In this document: piece by piece, positions 1 to 8,067 of the stretch | How positions within the stretch are numbered: the first letter of the stretch is position 1 | How the letters are laid out: the number at the start of each line of letters is the position of its first letter | Assembly: GCA_964628905.1 (NCBI GenBank) | Contig: CAZVNS010000046.1 | Span: 1-11,423, forward strand | Source of the DNA: JAJPXC01 sp964628905 | GTDB lineage: Bacteria; Bacteroidota; Bacteroidia; Bacteroidales; Muribaculaceae | Length of the DNA stretch: 11,423 nt | Reading direction: 5' to 3' | Translations under genes and position numbers: made by a program | The notes under the pieces: model-generated | Told to the model about the DNA's origin: nothing | Seen by the model: the letters and a program-made list of their open reading frames with translations, nothing else | The model's database searches: none

Positions 1-226
1 GCAGGGTGTATAACAGCAACATAGCGACCCTTAGGTGCTAATGCGGACTATCATATACAAAATAACTGTTTGCGATGATAATCTAATTATCGGCTGGAAC
101 GGGGAAGAATTTGTTTGCATAGAATTATTCTGATTTACACTGTCTACATTCCTCAACATCACGTCCCCACACACCTGAGCCGATTGCGAAAAAATATTTG
201 ATGCCTGCAGTACGATTCAACATATG
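1..226. other. Intergenic stretch at left edge, no convincing gene
   Basis: AT-rich sequence in which all three plus frames are interrupted by stops within the first 41 bases, so at most a short gene tail could enter from the left. A short minus-strand reading frame covers part of it (stop at 125), but it would have to start inside the signal-peptide region of the next gene and resembles nothing I know. The right end holds the palindrome described separately. No tRNA-like or terminator-like structure was seen. Confidence 0.6.
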
Positions 227-230
227 TTGA
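217..230. promoter_or_regulatory. 14-bp perfect palindrome, possible operator
   Basis: TCAACATATGTTGA is identical to its own reverse complement. It overlaps the position expected for the -33 element of the promoter whose -7 box lies at 253-260, which is where a dimeric regulator could block or contact RNA polymerase. A palindrome of this length is expected by chance about once in a window of this size, so its position rather than its existence is the argument. No regulator gene adjoins it in the window. Confidence 0.35.
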
Positions 231-260
231 GAATACTCTGATTTATGGGCTGTAATTTTG
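227..260 (+). promoter_or_regulatory. Bacteroidota-type promoter of the outer-membrane protein gene
   Basis: TAATTTTG at 253-260 matches the Bacteroidota -7 consensus TAnnTTTG exactly. The -33 box is weak: TTG at 227-229, 23 bases upstream. Transcription would begin at roughly 265-268, giving a leader of about 20 bases to the ATG at 288. This placement argues against the in-frame TTG at 258 as a start codon, since that codon lies inside the -7 box. Confidence 0.55.
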
Positions 261-287
261 CGGTTAGAAACGTCAAAAATTTCAGTT

Positions 288-2381
288 ATGGCAAAATTCA
301 GTTTTATGAGAGCAATACTCACAGCCGTTCTGATGTTTCTGATTGCAATTATCGCAGTTGCTCAGGAACCGGCAGACACAATAGCGGCCCAACAGTTGCA
401 AGAAATAGTGATTCAGGCACCGCGCGTAATCCGCAAGGCCGACATGGACGTATATTATCCCTCGAAGAGTGCTGTGGATAATTCCAAGAATGGCGTTCAG
501 CTTCTTAATAACCTAATGATTCCCTCTCTGACCGTTGTTGATGCATTGGGTACAATCCAAGCTGCGGGCGAATCGGTACAGGTGCGCATCAACGGTCGTC
601 AGGCTTCTATAGATCAAGTCCGTTCGCTTCTCCCTGAATCCATCAAACGCGTTGAATGGATTGACAATCCGGGACTACGATACAACGGAGCCAACTATGT
701 GCTCAATTTCATTGTTGCCAATCCGACTGTCGGCGGCTCGTTGCAAGCCGAGGCCGAGCCCGCTCTGAATGCCGCATGGGGATATGCGTGGGCAGACTTG
801 AAACTCAATTCGGGGCGTTCGCAATGGAAAATTGGCGGCAATTTCAAATACTCCGACCATTTGAAATCACATCGCGATTATACCGAGACCTTTACATATC
901 CCGATGGTCAGACACTTACCCGAAACGAAACTTCGCGTGGCGGCTATCTGGACAACACAATGGGACGAGCCTGGATTGAATACAGCTACATAAAGCCCGA
1001 TACCACAATCTTCTTTGCCGGAATCAACGATTACCATACATTCCGAAACCGCACACATTATGACGGACTTATGGAATACAGCGATCGTCCCGATGATTTG
1101 CTCCTCACTGACCAAACCGGCTCTAACGGCAACGATCCGCAGTTCTCTGCATATCTGGAGCAACATCTCGCACGAAAGCAGACCCTTGTTGTCGATTTCC
1201 GCACATTGCTTTATTTCGGCAAATCATATTCCGATTATATGGAGCAACTGCCGGGAGCTGCAGACTATCTCACCGATGTGCATACTCTTATCAAAGACCG
1301 TAACCAAGCCTACGCTATTGAGGCTGACTATATAAAACGATGGAACAACTCGCGCTTTACCGCCGGAGTGTCGTATTCAGCCAACCGAAATCGTTCAACT
1401 TATGAAAATCTGGGCGGTGAGATTTTTCATCAGCGACAGGACAAGGTTTACTTCTTCGCAGAATATTTTCAGCGTGTCAAGAAATTCACATTTACTGCCG
1501 GATTAGGTGCTCAATATACCGACTTCCTGTTCAAGGAATCAAATCAGGGCAGCTCATCCTGGAATATGCGTCCGCAAGCTACCATTACCTACGGAATTAA
1601 CCAAGAACATAATTTCAGACTCAGTTTTGAATCGTGGCAATCAACGCCCTCGCTTGCCGAAACCAACGTAGCGCCCCAACAGCTCGATGGCTTCCAATGG
1701 CGCATCGGCAATCCGAATCTGAAAACTTCTAACTCTTACATGCTTACCCTGCGGTATAACTTTAATGTGCCGAGAGTGTCGGGGCAGTTCGGAATCCGTG
1801 CCTTTACAAGCCCCAATGCAATTACTCCGCTCCTGCATTGGGATGATGACCGACTGATCACCACTTACGAAAACAGCCGGGGACTGAAGAATTTGACATT
1901 CTTCCTTGCACCGCAGGTAGATGTCATACCCAATTGGGTAATGTTGGGAGCATACGTCCAATATCGAATTGAGAATATGCGTGGCACCGGATATGACTAC
2001 AACGGCTACAACTGGAGCGGCAACGCCACACTGCGCGTAACCCATTGGGGCTTCACACTCATGTATCAATATCTAAAAGCCCGCCGTGACCTCTGGGGTG
2101 AGAAGATCAGTTGGGGTGAAGATGTCAATGTAATTGACCTGTCCTATAATTGGAAGAATTGGCAATTCGGTGCCGGAGTAATCATGCCTTTCGGCAGATA
2201 CGACCAAGGTTCGAAGATGATAAGCAAATGGAATACCAACGAGCAGCACATGCGGCTCGACATGCGTATGCCCTACATAAAAATCAGCTACAACGTGCAT
2301 TGGGGACACCAAAAACGTGGAGCGAACAAACTCATCAACGCTGATGCAAATGTCGACGCATCAACGGCAGGAGGACGATAA
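288..2381 (+). CDS. TonB-dependent-receptor-like outer membrane beta-barrel protein
   Basis: A 697-residue protein with a signal peptide (hydrophobic stretch about residues 7-25, ending AVAQ). It continues with a short plug-like domain (about 38-150) and a long beta-barrel region rich in alternating aromatic and polar residues. The plug has the family features: LQEIVIQAP near residue 37, VRINGRQAS near 99, and RVEWIDNPGLRYNGANYVLN near 121. These recall the group annotated as outer membrane beta-barrel family (PF14905-like), which usually carries an N-terminal carboxypeptidase-regulatory-like domain; that domain is absent here, as in a subset of the family. The C-terminus runs past the last predicted strand with a polar tail. 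The ligand cannot be inferred: there is no SusD, hydrolase or metal gene on this strand. ATG 288 was chosen because the longer frame starts at a TTG within the promoter; ATG 306 would also leave a good signal peptide. G+C is visibly lower than in the PUL to the right. Confidence 0.8.
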   Translation: MAKFSFMRAILTAVLMFLIAIIAVAQEPADTIAAQQLQEIVIQAPRVIRKADMDVYYPSKSAVDNSKNGVQLLNNLMIPSLTVVDALGTIQAAGESVQVRINGRQASIDQVRSLLPESIKRVEWIDNPGLRYNGANYVLNFIVANPTVGGSLQAEAEPALNAAWGYAWADLKLNSGRSQWKIGGNFKYSDHLKSHRDYTETFTYPDGQTLTRNETSRGGYLDNTMGRAWIEYSYIKPDTTIFFAGINDYHTFRNRTHYDGLMEYSDRPDDLLLTDQTGSNGNDPQFSAYLEQHLARKQTLVVDFRTLLYFGKSYSDYMEQLPGAADYLTDVHTLIKDRNQAYAIEADYIKRWNNSRFTAGVSYSANRNRSTYENLGGEIFHQRQDKVYFFAEYFQRVKKFTFTAGLGAQYTDFLFKESNQGSSSWNMRPQATITYGINQEHNFRLSFESWQSTPSLAETNVAPQQLDGFQWRIGNPNLKTSNSYMLTLRYNFNVPRVSGQFGIRAFTSPNAITPLLHWDDDRLITTYENSRGLKNLTFFLAPQVDVIPNWVMLGAYVQYRIENMRGTGYDYNGYNWSGNATLRVTHWGFTLMYQYLKARRDLWGEKISWGEDVNVIDLSYNWKNWQFGAGVIMPFGRYDQGSKMISKWNTNEQHMRLDMRMPYIKISYNVHWGHQKRGANKLINADANVDASTAGGR

Positions 2382-2410
2382 ACAGTTTTTCATGCAAGAA
2401 TAATCACAGG

Positions 2411-2446
2411 ATCCTCGGCAGCGATGTCGGGGATTTTCTTTTTTCT
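2411..2446 (+). terminator. Rho-independent terminator of the outer-membrane protein gene
   Basis: Arms 2411-2419 and 2426-2434 pair over 9 bp (two G-U pairs) around a 6-base loop, followed by a T-rich run broken by one C (2435-2444). It lies 29 bases past the stop codon at 2381 and reads in the plus direction. Confidence 0.75.
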
Positions 2447-2539
2447 GTACTCCTCGCCACCAGCGAGGTAATTATATAAGTTTGAATATGCTAATACCGA
2501 AGGTGGGAAATCGCCATAAGCATATGGACAGTATAGTGT
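2447..2539. other. Gap between convergent terminators with two small inverted repeats
   Basis: Between the two terminators lie a 6-bp hairpin (CCTCGC 2452-2457 with GCGAGG 2463-2468, 5-base loop) and a 7-bp inverted repeat (ATATGCT 2486-2492 with AGCATAT 2519-2525) enclosing 26 bases. Neither has an adjacent T run on either strand. No reading frame of note was seen; the rest of the gap (2571-2668) is the 3' untranslated region of the GH3 gene. Confidence 0.4.
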
Positions 2540-2570
2540 AAAAAAAAAGCTGCGCGGGGACGCAGCCTTT
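2540..2570 (-). terminator. Rho-independent terminator ending the glucan PUL
   Basis: On the minus strand a 6-bp GC-rich stem (2561-2566 with 2549-2554, 6-base loop at 2555-2560) runs directly into nine consecutive T (A on the plus strand, 2540-2548). It lies about 100 bases beyond the GH3 stop codon and is the only good terminator for the minus-strand operon in the gap. Confidence 0.8.
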
Positions 2571-2668
2571 GGGGAATATCGGGCCTATAGCTCAAGCTCG
2601 GTTTGTTTCGCTTCGAGATGGAAGTAATGGACACCTTCTACTAAGCATGCTGGCCTACGGGGGAAATG

Positions 2669-4945
2669 TTACTTGAGGGTGAAGCAGGTGGTCTTGACGT
2701 CGCGGCTGTTGGGGCCGATCATCAGGTCGAAGTCGCCGGGCTCGTTGACGTACTCAAGGTCGAAGTTGTAGAACTTGAGCATCTCGGGGGTGATGGTGAA
2801 TGTGACGTCGCACGACTCACCGGGGTTGAGTGTGATGCGCTCAAAGCCTTTAAGTTCTTTGACGGGGCGGGAGATTGAGCCTACGAGGTCGCGGAGGTAG
2901 AGCTGTACCACTTCGTCGCCCTTGACTTTGCCGGTGTTGGTCACTTTGACTGTGGCGGTGATGGTGCCGTCGGCGTCCATCTCGGTGTCCGACAGGTTGA
3001 TGTCGCCATACTCAAAGTCGGTGTAGCTCAAGCCGTAGCCGAAGGGGTAGAGCGGGGTGTTGCGCACGTCGAGGTAGTTGGAGCGGAATTTGACGAAGCC
3101 GCCTTCAGGATCCAGGAGCGGGCGCCCGGTGTTGAGGTGGTTGTAGTAGATAGGTATCTGGCCTACGGAGCGGGGCATGGTCATGGTGAGCTTGCCTGAG
3201 GGGTTGACGTCGCCAAACACCACATCGGCGATGGCGTCGGCAGCCTCAGAGCCGCCAAACCATACGTTGAGGATGGCGGGCACGTGTTCCGACTCCCAGT
3301 TCATCACTGTGGGGCGTCCGGCGAAGTTGAGCATCACCACGGGCCTGCCGGTGGCGAGCAGGGCTTCGAGCAGGTCACGCTGCACGTCGGGGAGCTCGAG
3401 CTCGGTGCGGCTTGACGACTCGCCTGAGTATTCTGACGACTCGCCCATAGCGGCGATGATCACGTCGGCATCAGCGGCTACCTTGAGGGCTTCGTCGAGC
3501 AGCTCTTGGGCTGAGCGGGGGTCGCGCATCTCGCGGCCGAACATGGTGGCGTTGGCCTCGAGCAGCGAGTCGGCCACGAGGTTTGAGCCTTTGGCGTAGG
3601 TGACGGTGGCGCGATCGCCCACGGCGTCCTTCAAGCCTTGGTAGAGGGTCTTATAATTGTTGAGGTCGGCTGCCACGCTCCATGTGCCGGGCATGTTGGC
3701 TGATGTGTTGCCTAAGGGGCCGATGAGGGCTATCTTGCCCTTCTTGGCCAGGGGTAGGAGGTCGCCGTCGTTCTTGAGCAGGACGAATGTTTCGGCGGCT
3801 ATGCGGCGGGCTTCAGCGCGCTTTTCGGGGGTGTAAATCTCGTTCTGGCGACTGGGGTCGGCGTATTTGTAGGGGTTGTCGAATAGGCCGAGGCGATATT
3901 TGGCCTCGAGGATGCGGCGCACGGCCTTGTCGATATCCTCCTGCGACACTTTACCCTCCTGGAGCGACTTGCCGAGGGTGCCGATGAAGCCGTCGGCCAC
4001 CATGTCCATGTCGGTTCCGGCCTTGAGGGCCATTGCCGACACTTGCTGGAGGTCGCCCATGCCGTGAGGTATCATCTCGGCTATGGCGGTGTAGTCGGTG
4101 ACTACGAAGCCGTCAAATCCCCACTGGTCGCGGAGCACGTCGGTGAGTAGCCAGCGGTTGCCGGTGGCGGGGATGCCGTCGACGGTGTTGAACGAAGTCA
4201 TCACCGAGCCTGTACCGGCGTCGACAGCTGCCTTGTAGGGTGGGAAATATTCGTTGTACATGCGCTGGCGCGACATGTCGACGGTGTTGTAGTCGCGTCC
4301 GGCCTCGGGAGCGCCGTAGAGGGCGAAGTGCTTGACGCATGATAGGATCTCGTCGTTGCGGGTCAGGTTGCCCTGATAGCCGCACACCATGGCTTTGGCG
4401 ATTTCCGAGCCCAAGTAGGGGTCTTCGCCGTTACCCTCGGAGACGCGTCCCCAGCGGGGTTCGCGGCTGATGTCGACCATGGGGCTGAATGTCCAGGCGA
4501 TGCCCGAAGCCGAGGCCTCCTCGGCGGCGATGCGTGCTGAGCGCTCAACGGCGTCCAGGTCCCAGCTCATCGACAGAGCCAGGGGGATGGGGAACACGGT
4601 CTTGTAGCCGTGGATCACGTCCATACCGAAGATCAGAGGTATGCCAAGGCGGCTCTCCTCCACAGCCACGCGCTGGAGGTCGCGGATTTTGTCGACGCCC
4701 GAGATGTTGAACACACCGCCTACATGGCCGCGGCTCACTTGCTCGCCGATGTTGGAGTTTTTGGCCTCGCCGGTGACGATGTCGTCGGAAGCGGGGAGGT
4801 TGAGCTGGCCTAATTTCTCCTCAAGGGTCATCTTGGCCATGAGGTCGTCGATGAACTTGTTCATCTTGGCCTCATCAACTGCGGCATTTGAGGTGATGGC
4901 AGTAATCAGCAGGGCCGCGGATGTAATGATGGATTTGATTTTCAT
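2669..4945 (-). CDS. bglX: GH3 beta-glucosidase (BglX-like), probably acting on beta-1,2-gluco-oligosaccharides
   Basis: A 758-residue protein, full length for BglX-type family 3 glycoside hydrolases. A signal peptide of about 22 residues (ending SNAA) has no lipobox cysteine, so a periplasmic location is likely. The N-terminal (beta/alpha)8 domain shows REPRWGR (161-167) and KHF (205-207), and the nucleophile motif VVTDY puts Asp284 in the catalytic position. The alpha/beta sandwich domain follows, with GESSEYSGESSSR from residue 501; Glu509 is the likely acid/base. A fibronectin-III-like domain closes the protein (about 660-735). These enzymes release terminal glucose from the non-reducing end. 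The family alone does not fix the linkage; beta-1,2 preference is inferred from the GH144 gene 72 bases upstream. From memory, Bacteroides thetaiotaomicron BT_3567 is a characterised GH3 enzyme with that preference. ATG 4945 was chosen over the in-frame start at 4984, which would add 13 residues before the signal peptide. Last gene of the operon; no internal promoter was seen in the 72-base gap. Confidence 0.9.
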   Translation of the reverse strand: MKIKSIITSAALLITAITSNAAVDEAKMNKFIDDLMAKMTLEEKLGQLNLPASDDIVTGEAKNSNIGEQVSRGHVGGVFNISGVDKIRDLQRVAVEESRLGIPLIFGMDVIHGYKTVFPIPLALSMSWDLDAVERSARIAAEEASASGIAWTFSPMVDISREPRWGRVSEGNGEDPYLGSEIAKAMVCGYQGNLTRNDEILSCVKHFALYGAPEAGRDYNTVDMSRQRMYNEYFPPYKAAVDAGTGSVMTSFNTVDGIPATGNRWLLTDVLRDQWGFDGFVVTDYTAIAEMIPHGMGDLQQVSAMALKAGTDMDMVADGFIGTLGKSLQEGKVSQEDIDKAVRRILEAKYRLGLFDNPYKYADPSRQNEIYTPEKRAEARRIAAETFVLLKNDGDLLPLAKKGKIALIGPLGNTSANMPGTWSVAADLNNYKTLYQGLKDAVGDRATVTYAKGSNLVADSLLEANATMFGREMRDPRSAQELLDEALKVAADADVIIAAMGESSEYSGESSSRTELELPDVQRDLLEALLATGRPVVMLNFAGRPTVMNWESEHVPAILNVWFGGSEAADAIADVVFGDVNPSGKLTMTMPRSVGQIPIYYNHLNTGRPLLDPEGGFVKFRSNYLDVRNTPLYPFGYGLSYTDFEYGDINLSDTEMDADGTITATVKVTNTGKVKGDEVVQLYLRDLVGSISRPVKELKGFERITLNPGESCDVTFTITPEMLKFYNFDLEYVNEPGDFDLMIGPNSRDVKTTCFTLK

Positions 4946-5017
4946 ATATGAGTTTTGGTTATTTAAAGGCAGATGAAAATACATAAATATCCTAACGGAA
5001 ATAACGCCGTCGAGGCA

Positions 5018-6406
5018 TCAGGGGTTCACGGGATTGTAGGTGATGCCCAGGCGGTCGAGTCCGACCTTAATTTCGGGGGCATTCATAAACAGATCCCAGA
5101 GCAGCCCTGAGCGGTAGTTCTCAATCATGGGGGCGATGGTGAGCTGGTCGATGGCCAAGTAGCGGGGCACTGTCCAGTGCTGCTGGTCGCTGAAGGCATC
5201 GTAGAAGCCATACTTGCCGCGGAGCTGCGAGCCGCGGTTGTAGAAGTTCTTGGCCGCGCGCATCGACTCCTCGGGGGTGTAGGGGAACGACGACAGGGCA
5301 GCCGTCGGGGTGATCACGCCTAAATCCTCAGCGGGATTGTGTGCTGCGTAGCCATTGGGGGAATAGCTCGCGGTCAAGCCCCAGCAGTCAGGGCCATAAC
5401 CCGCGTATCCCTTGGGGTTGGTGACGCAGTAATTGTAGTTGATCAGCGCATGGTCGCGGTTGAGCTGCCAATAGTCGGCGTACTGGTCCTTGAGCCCTTT
5501 GGGGTTAAGACCGATCCAGGAGTAGTGAGCCCAGAAGAGTGGTCCGCCCATGGCCTCAGCGCCGTTGTGCTTGAGCACTAAGGGGTAGCCAAACGCCTTC
5601 TTGTCGGAAACAATGCCGCCGGAGCGGTTCCATCCCTTGTGCCACGCCTCGGTGGTGATGGGGTGTGTGGGTGATGAGGCGCCTAAGATGTAGGTAATCA
5701 GGCACTCGTTGTACCCTTCGAGGGGGAAGTTCATCTCCCAGTTGTAGTCTGGGCTCCAGTGCCAGTAGAGCACGTCCTGGCCGTTCTGATACCAGTCGTA
5801 CTCCATGCCGCACCACAGCTCGTCGATGTCGGCGGCAAGCTGGCGCTCTGTCTCGTTGCCATCCTTAAGGTATTCGCGGGCGATGATCAGGCCCTGCATC
5901 AGGAAGGAGCTCTCCACCAGGTCGCCGCCGTTGTCCTTGGTGCCGAATGGCTTGGTCTTGCCGGTGCTTCCATCGATCCAGTGGCTCCACACGCCGTGGT
6001 AGCGGTCAGCCTTGCCAAGGAAGTCGACGATCTTGCGCAAGCGTGCCACACCCTCGTCGCGAGTGATAAAACCGCGGTCCATCGCAGCTACCAATCCGGC
6101 GATACCGAAACCTGAGCCGCCGGTGGTGACGATATGTTGGTCATTCTCAGGATATACGCCATCGAGGTGGATGCGTTCGGGAGCGAGGCCTGAGTTGGGC
6201 TCGCCACCCCGCCACATATAGTCGAAGGTCGACCGCTGGAGGTAGTCGAGCAGCTCATCGTCGTTGGCGAAGTCGCGCTCTACTAAGGTCTTTTCAGGTT
6301 CGGGGGTCGGAGGTGTAGTTGTGCCATTGATATCGGAGTCGCCGCAGGCCGAAGCTGTGAATACGCTTATGGCGGCCATCAGCGTGGTTATGGATTTAAA
6401 TTTCAT
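5018..6406 (-). CDS. GH144 endo-beta-1,2-glucanase-like lipoprotein
   Basis: A 462-residue protein recognisable as the glucoamylase-like family PF10091/COG5368, now largely GH144, whose characterised members (the Chitinophaga pinensis enzyme) are endo-beta-1,2-glucanases with an (alpha/alpha)6 barrel. Motifs seen: YHGVWSHWIDG (136-146), DNGGDLVESSFLMQG (158-172), GYNECL (231-236), FWAHYSWIGLNP (291-302), YGPDCWGLTASY (337-348) and GVITPTAA (363-370). Asp158, Asp162 and Glu234 are conserved-looking acids that may line the active site; which is catalytic I cannot settle. The signal peptide ends in a lipobox-like SAC with Cys21, and the acidic GDSD that follows resembles the Bacteroidota surface-export signal, so the enzyme is probably on the cell surface. 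A Thr/Pro/Glu-rich tether (29-40) precedes the domain. ATG 6406 is preferred to an in-frame TTG at 6418. Another activity within PF10091 is possible, but the GH3 partner supports glucan cleavage. Confidence 0.85.
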   Translation of the reverse strand: MKFKSITTLMAAISVFTASACGDSDINGTTTPPTPEPEKTLVERDFANDDELLDYLQRSTFDYMWRGGEPNSGLAPERIHLDGVYPENDQHIVTTGGSGFGIAGLVAAMDRGFITRDEGVARLRKIVDFLGKADRYHGVWSHWIDGSTGKTKPFGTKDNGGDLVESSFLMQGLIIAREYLKDGNETERQLAADIDELWCGMEYDWYQNGQDVLYWHWSPDYNWEMNFPLEGYNECLITYILGASSPTHPITTEAWHKGWNRSGGIVSDKKAFGYPLVLKHNGAEAMGGPLFWAHYSWIGLNPKGLKDQYADYWQLNRDHALINYNYCVTNPKGYAGYGPDCWGLTASYSPNGYAAHNPAEDLGVITPTAALSSFPYTPEESMRAAKNFYNRGSQLRGKYGFYDAFSDQQHWTVPRYLAIDQLTIAPMIENYRSGLLWDLFMNAPEIKVGLDRLGITYNPVNP

Positions 6407-6493
6407 GGGATTATTCAAAGTGTTGAGAGGTTTAAGATAATAACGTAAAAATTACCAAATTATTACCCAACACGAGCCGAAGTATATAAACCA

Positions 6494-6531
6494 AAATTTG
6501 CCACACAGGTCGGGGCCTATGTGGCAAATTT
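6494..6531 (-). promoter_or_regulatory. Strong stem-loop between susD-like and GH144 genes
   Basis: Perfect 12-bp arms (6494-6505 and 6520-6531) with three further inner pairs (AGG/CCT) after one mismatch. The structure begins 14 bases after the susD-like stop codon at 6545. On the operon strand the 3' arm ends in ATTTTGGTTT, a broken T run. It could be a leaky terminator lowering expression of the two enzymes relative to susC/susD, or an RNA-stabilising 3' structure. No convincing TAnnTTTG promoter was seen between it and the GH144 start. Confidence 0.65.
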
Positions 6532-6544
6532 CGGTCATAATGTA

Positions 6545-8047
6545 TTAGTAGTTGAGTTCGGTCATGGGATCCTCCTTGAGCTCAGGAGCGAGGTCAAGCT
6601 GAGACGAGGGGATGGGATAGTAGGTCTTGTCGGCAGTCCAACCGAGCCCGCCGAGCACTGTGGCAGCCTGTCCGGTGCGGATCAGGTCGTTGTAGCGCTC
6701 GCCCCACTCGCAGCAGAGCTCCATGCGGCGCTCGTCGAGGATCTGGTCGACGGTGACGTTGTTCAGCGTAGGCATCTGGGCGCGGGTGCGTACCAGGTTG
6801 AAGGGGGCGTCGCCATTCTTGCCGTTGCGCACTTTAGCCTCGGCATTCATCAGAAGCACCTCGGCGTAGCGCAGGATGCGCACGTTGTTGTTGTCGCCAT
6901 ACTGGGTGCGTCCCTCGGTGAACTGGCTCAGGGGCACGTAGAACTTACCGTTCCAGCAATCGGTGTTCTCGGGGTTGCCGTTGCGGCCGATCAGGTCGCC
7001 TGAGGGCTGTACCTCGTCGGCGTTGAGGAACGAAGTGGTGGCGCGGATGGTCTCGCCGCGGTTGTAAGCCCAAGTGCGGAACGACTGCTCATAGCCCACG
7101 AAGTTCCAGCCGCCCGACGATTTGAGCACGGTGTTGTCGTTGGAGATGTTGGGGCCGGCGCAGTTGAAGAACTGGTCAACGCCTACATAGTCGCCCGAAC
7201 CCATACCGAAGTCGGTGACCTGGCACTCCATGATCGACTCGTTGCAGAGCTTACCGGGGATCTTGAAGAGCTGATAGTAGTCGGCATAGAGCTCAAACTT
7301 GCCTGAGTTGATGATCTCGTCGGTGATTGACTCCACCTTGGCATAGTCGCCCATGTTGAGGTAGACCTTGGCCATCAGTGTCTTGGCGGTCCACTTGGTG
7401 AAGGCGCCATAGTGCGACATCTGGTTGGGGTGTGCGTCGGCGCACACGTTGGCAGCCTCCTCAAGGTCGCGGAGCACGTACTGGTAAACGACGTCGCGGG
7501 TTGAGCGGCGCATGTTGGTCTGCTCATTGGTGTTGAGGATGGTCACATCGCCAAAGTACTGGCACAGACGATAGTAAGCGTAAGCGCGGAGTATCAGCAC
7601 CTCGCCGCGGTATGAGCGGTAGTCGGCACGTTGGGCGTCGGTGGTGATATACTCGGCATAGCTGTCGAGCGAAGTCAGGGCTGAGTTGGCGATTTTGATC
7701 ATGCCGTAGTACTGGTTCCACATCTCGTTGAAGCCCCAGAACGATGACTCGTACTGGTAGCGGCGTCCGATGCTGACCAGGTCAGCCTGGTCGTCGACGC
7801 GGCCCGACCAAACGTCGCCGTCGCGGATCACTGACTCAATGTTGATCACCCAGTGCATGCCGTTGGTGCGGAGCGAGGCGTAGACGCCGCTCACAGGCTG
7901 GTACATGTTGTCGACATTGGAGAAGTCGACCTGGGTTTCAGGCACAGAGTTCTCCGGCTCGATATCGAGGAAATCGTCGCAGCCGGTGAAACCGACACTC
8001 ATGGTCAAAGCGGCCGCAGCTACAAATATATTTTTAAGCGATTTCAT
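6545..8047 (-). CDS. SusD/RagB-family outer-membrane glycan-binding lipoprotein
   Basis: A 500-residue protein of normal family length. The signal peptide ends GFTGC, so Cys23 is the lipidated residue, followed by the typical acidic DDFLDIEP. SusD hallmarks are in order: MYQPVSGVYASLR (48-60), RGEVLILRAYAYYRL (147-161) in the TPR-like helices, AKTLMAKVYLNMGDY (221-235), ILRYAEVLLMNAEA (391-404), ILDERRMELCCEWGERYNDLIRTG beginning at 436, and the C-terminal YYPIPSSQLDL (476-486). SusD proteins sit on the cell surface as a lid over the SusC channel and bind the oligosaccharide to be imported. Sugar specificity cannot be read from the sequence; beta-1,2-glucan is inferred from the downstream enzymes. 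It is the second gene of the operon, 122 bases after the SusC-like gene, and starts at an ATG preceded by A-rich rather than Shine-Dalgarno sequence. Confidence 0.95.
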   Translation of the reverse strand: MKSLKNIFVAAAALTMSVGFTGCDDFLDIEPENSVPETQVDFSNVDNMYQPVSGVYASLRTNGMHWVINIESVIRDGDVWSGRVDDQADLVSIGRRYQYESSFWGFNEMWNQYYGMIKIANSALTSLDSYAEYITTDAQRADYRSYRGEVLILRAYAYYRLCQYFGDVTILNTNEQTNMRRSTRDVVYQYVLRDLEEAANVCADAHPNQMSHYGAFTKWTAKTLMAKVYLNMGDYAKVESITDEIINSGKFELYADYYQLFKIPGKLCNESIMECQVTDFGMGSGDYVGVDQFFNCAGPNISNDNTVLKSSGGWNFVGYEQSFRTWAYNRGETIRATTSFLNADEVQPSGDLIGRNGNPENTDCWNGKFYVPLSQFTEGRTQYGDNNNVRILRYAEVLLMNAEAKVRNGKNGDAPFNLVRTRAQMPTLNNVTVDQILDERRMELCCEWGERYNDLIRTGQAATVLGGLGWTADKTYYPIPSSQLDLAPELKEDPMTELNY

Positions 8048-8067
8048 TGTGCTTGGATATTTATTGG

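Noticed and set aside
1..22. Possible start of a minus-strand gene leaving the left edge (ATG at 22, MLLLYTL)
   Set aside because: Only seven codons are visible, with no promoter or start-region support, so it cannot be told from chance.
258..287. Ten-residue N-terminal extension of the outer-membrane protein from a TTG codon
   Set aside because: The TTG is part of the TAATTTTG -7 box, upstream of the predicted transcription start, and the extension would spoil a good signal peptide.
125..322. 65-codon minus-strand reading frame with a C-terminal CRQC motif
   Set aside because: Its start lies inside the signal-peptide coding region of the plus-strand gene and it runs antisense through that gene's promoter. 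It has no recognisable domain and no promoter of its own.
4946..5017. Separate promoter for the GH3 gene
   Set aside because: No TAnnTTTG with a properly spaced TTTG is present on the minus strand in this 72-base gap; co-transcription with the GH144 gene is simpler.
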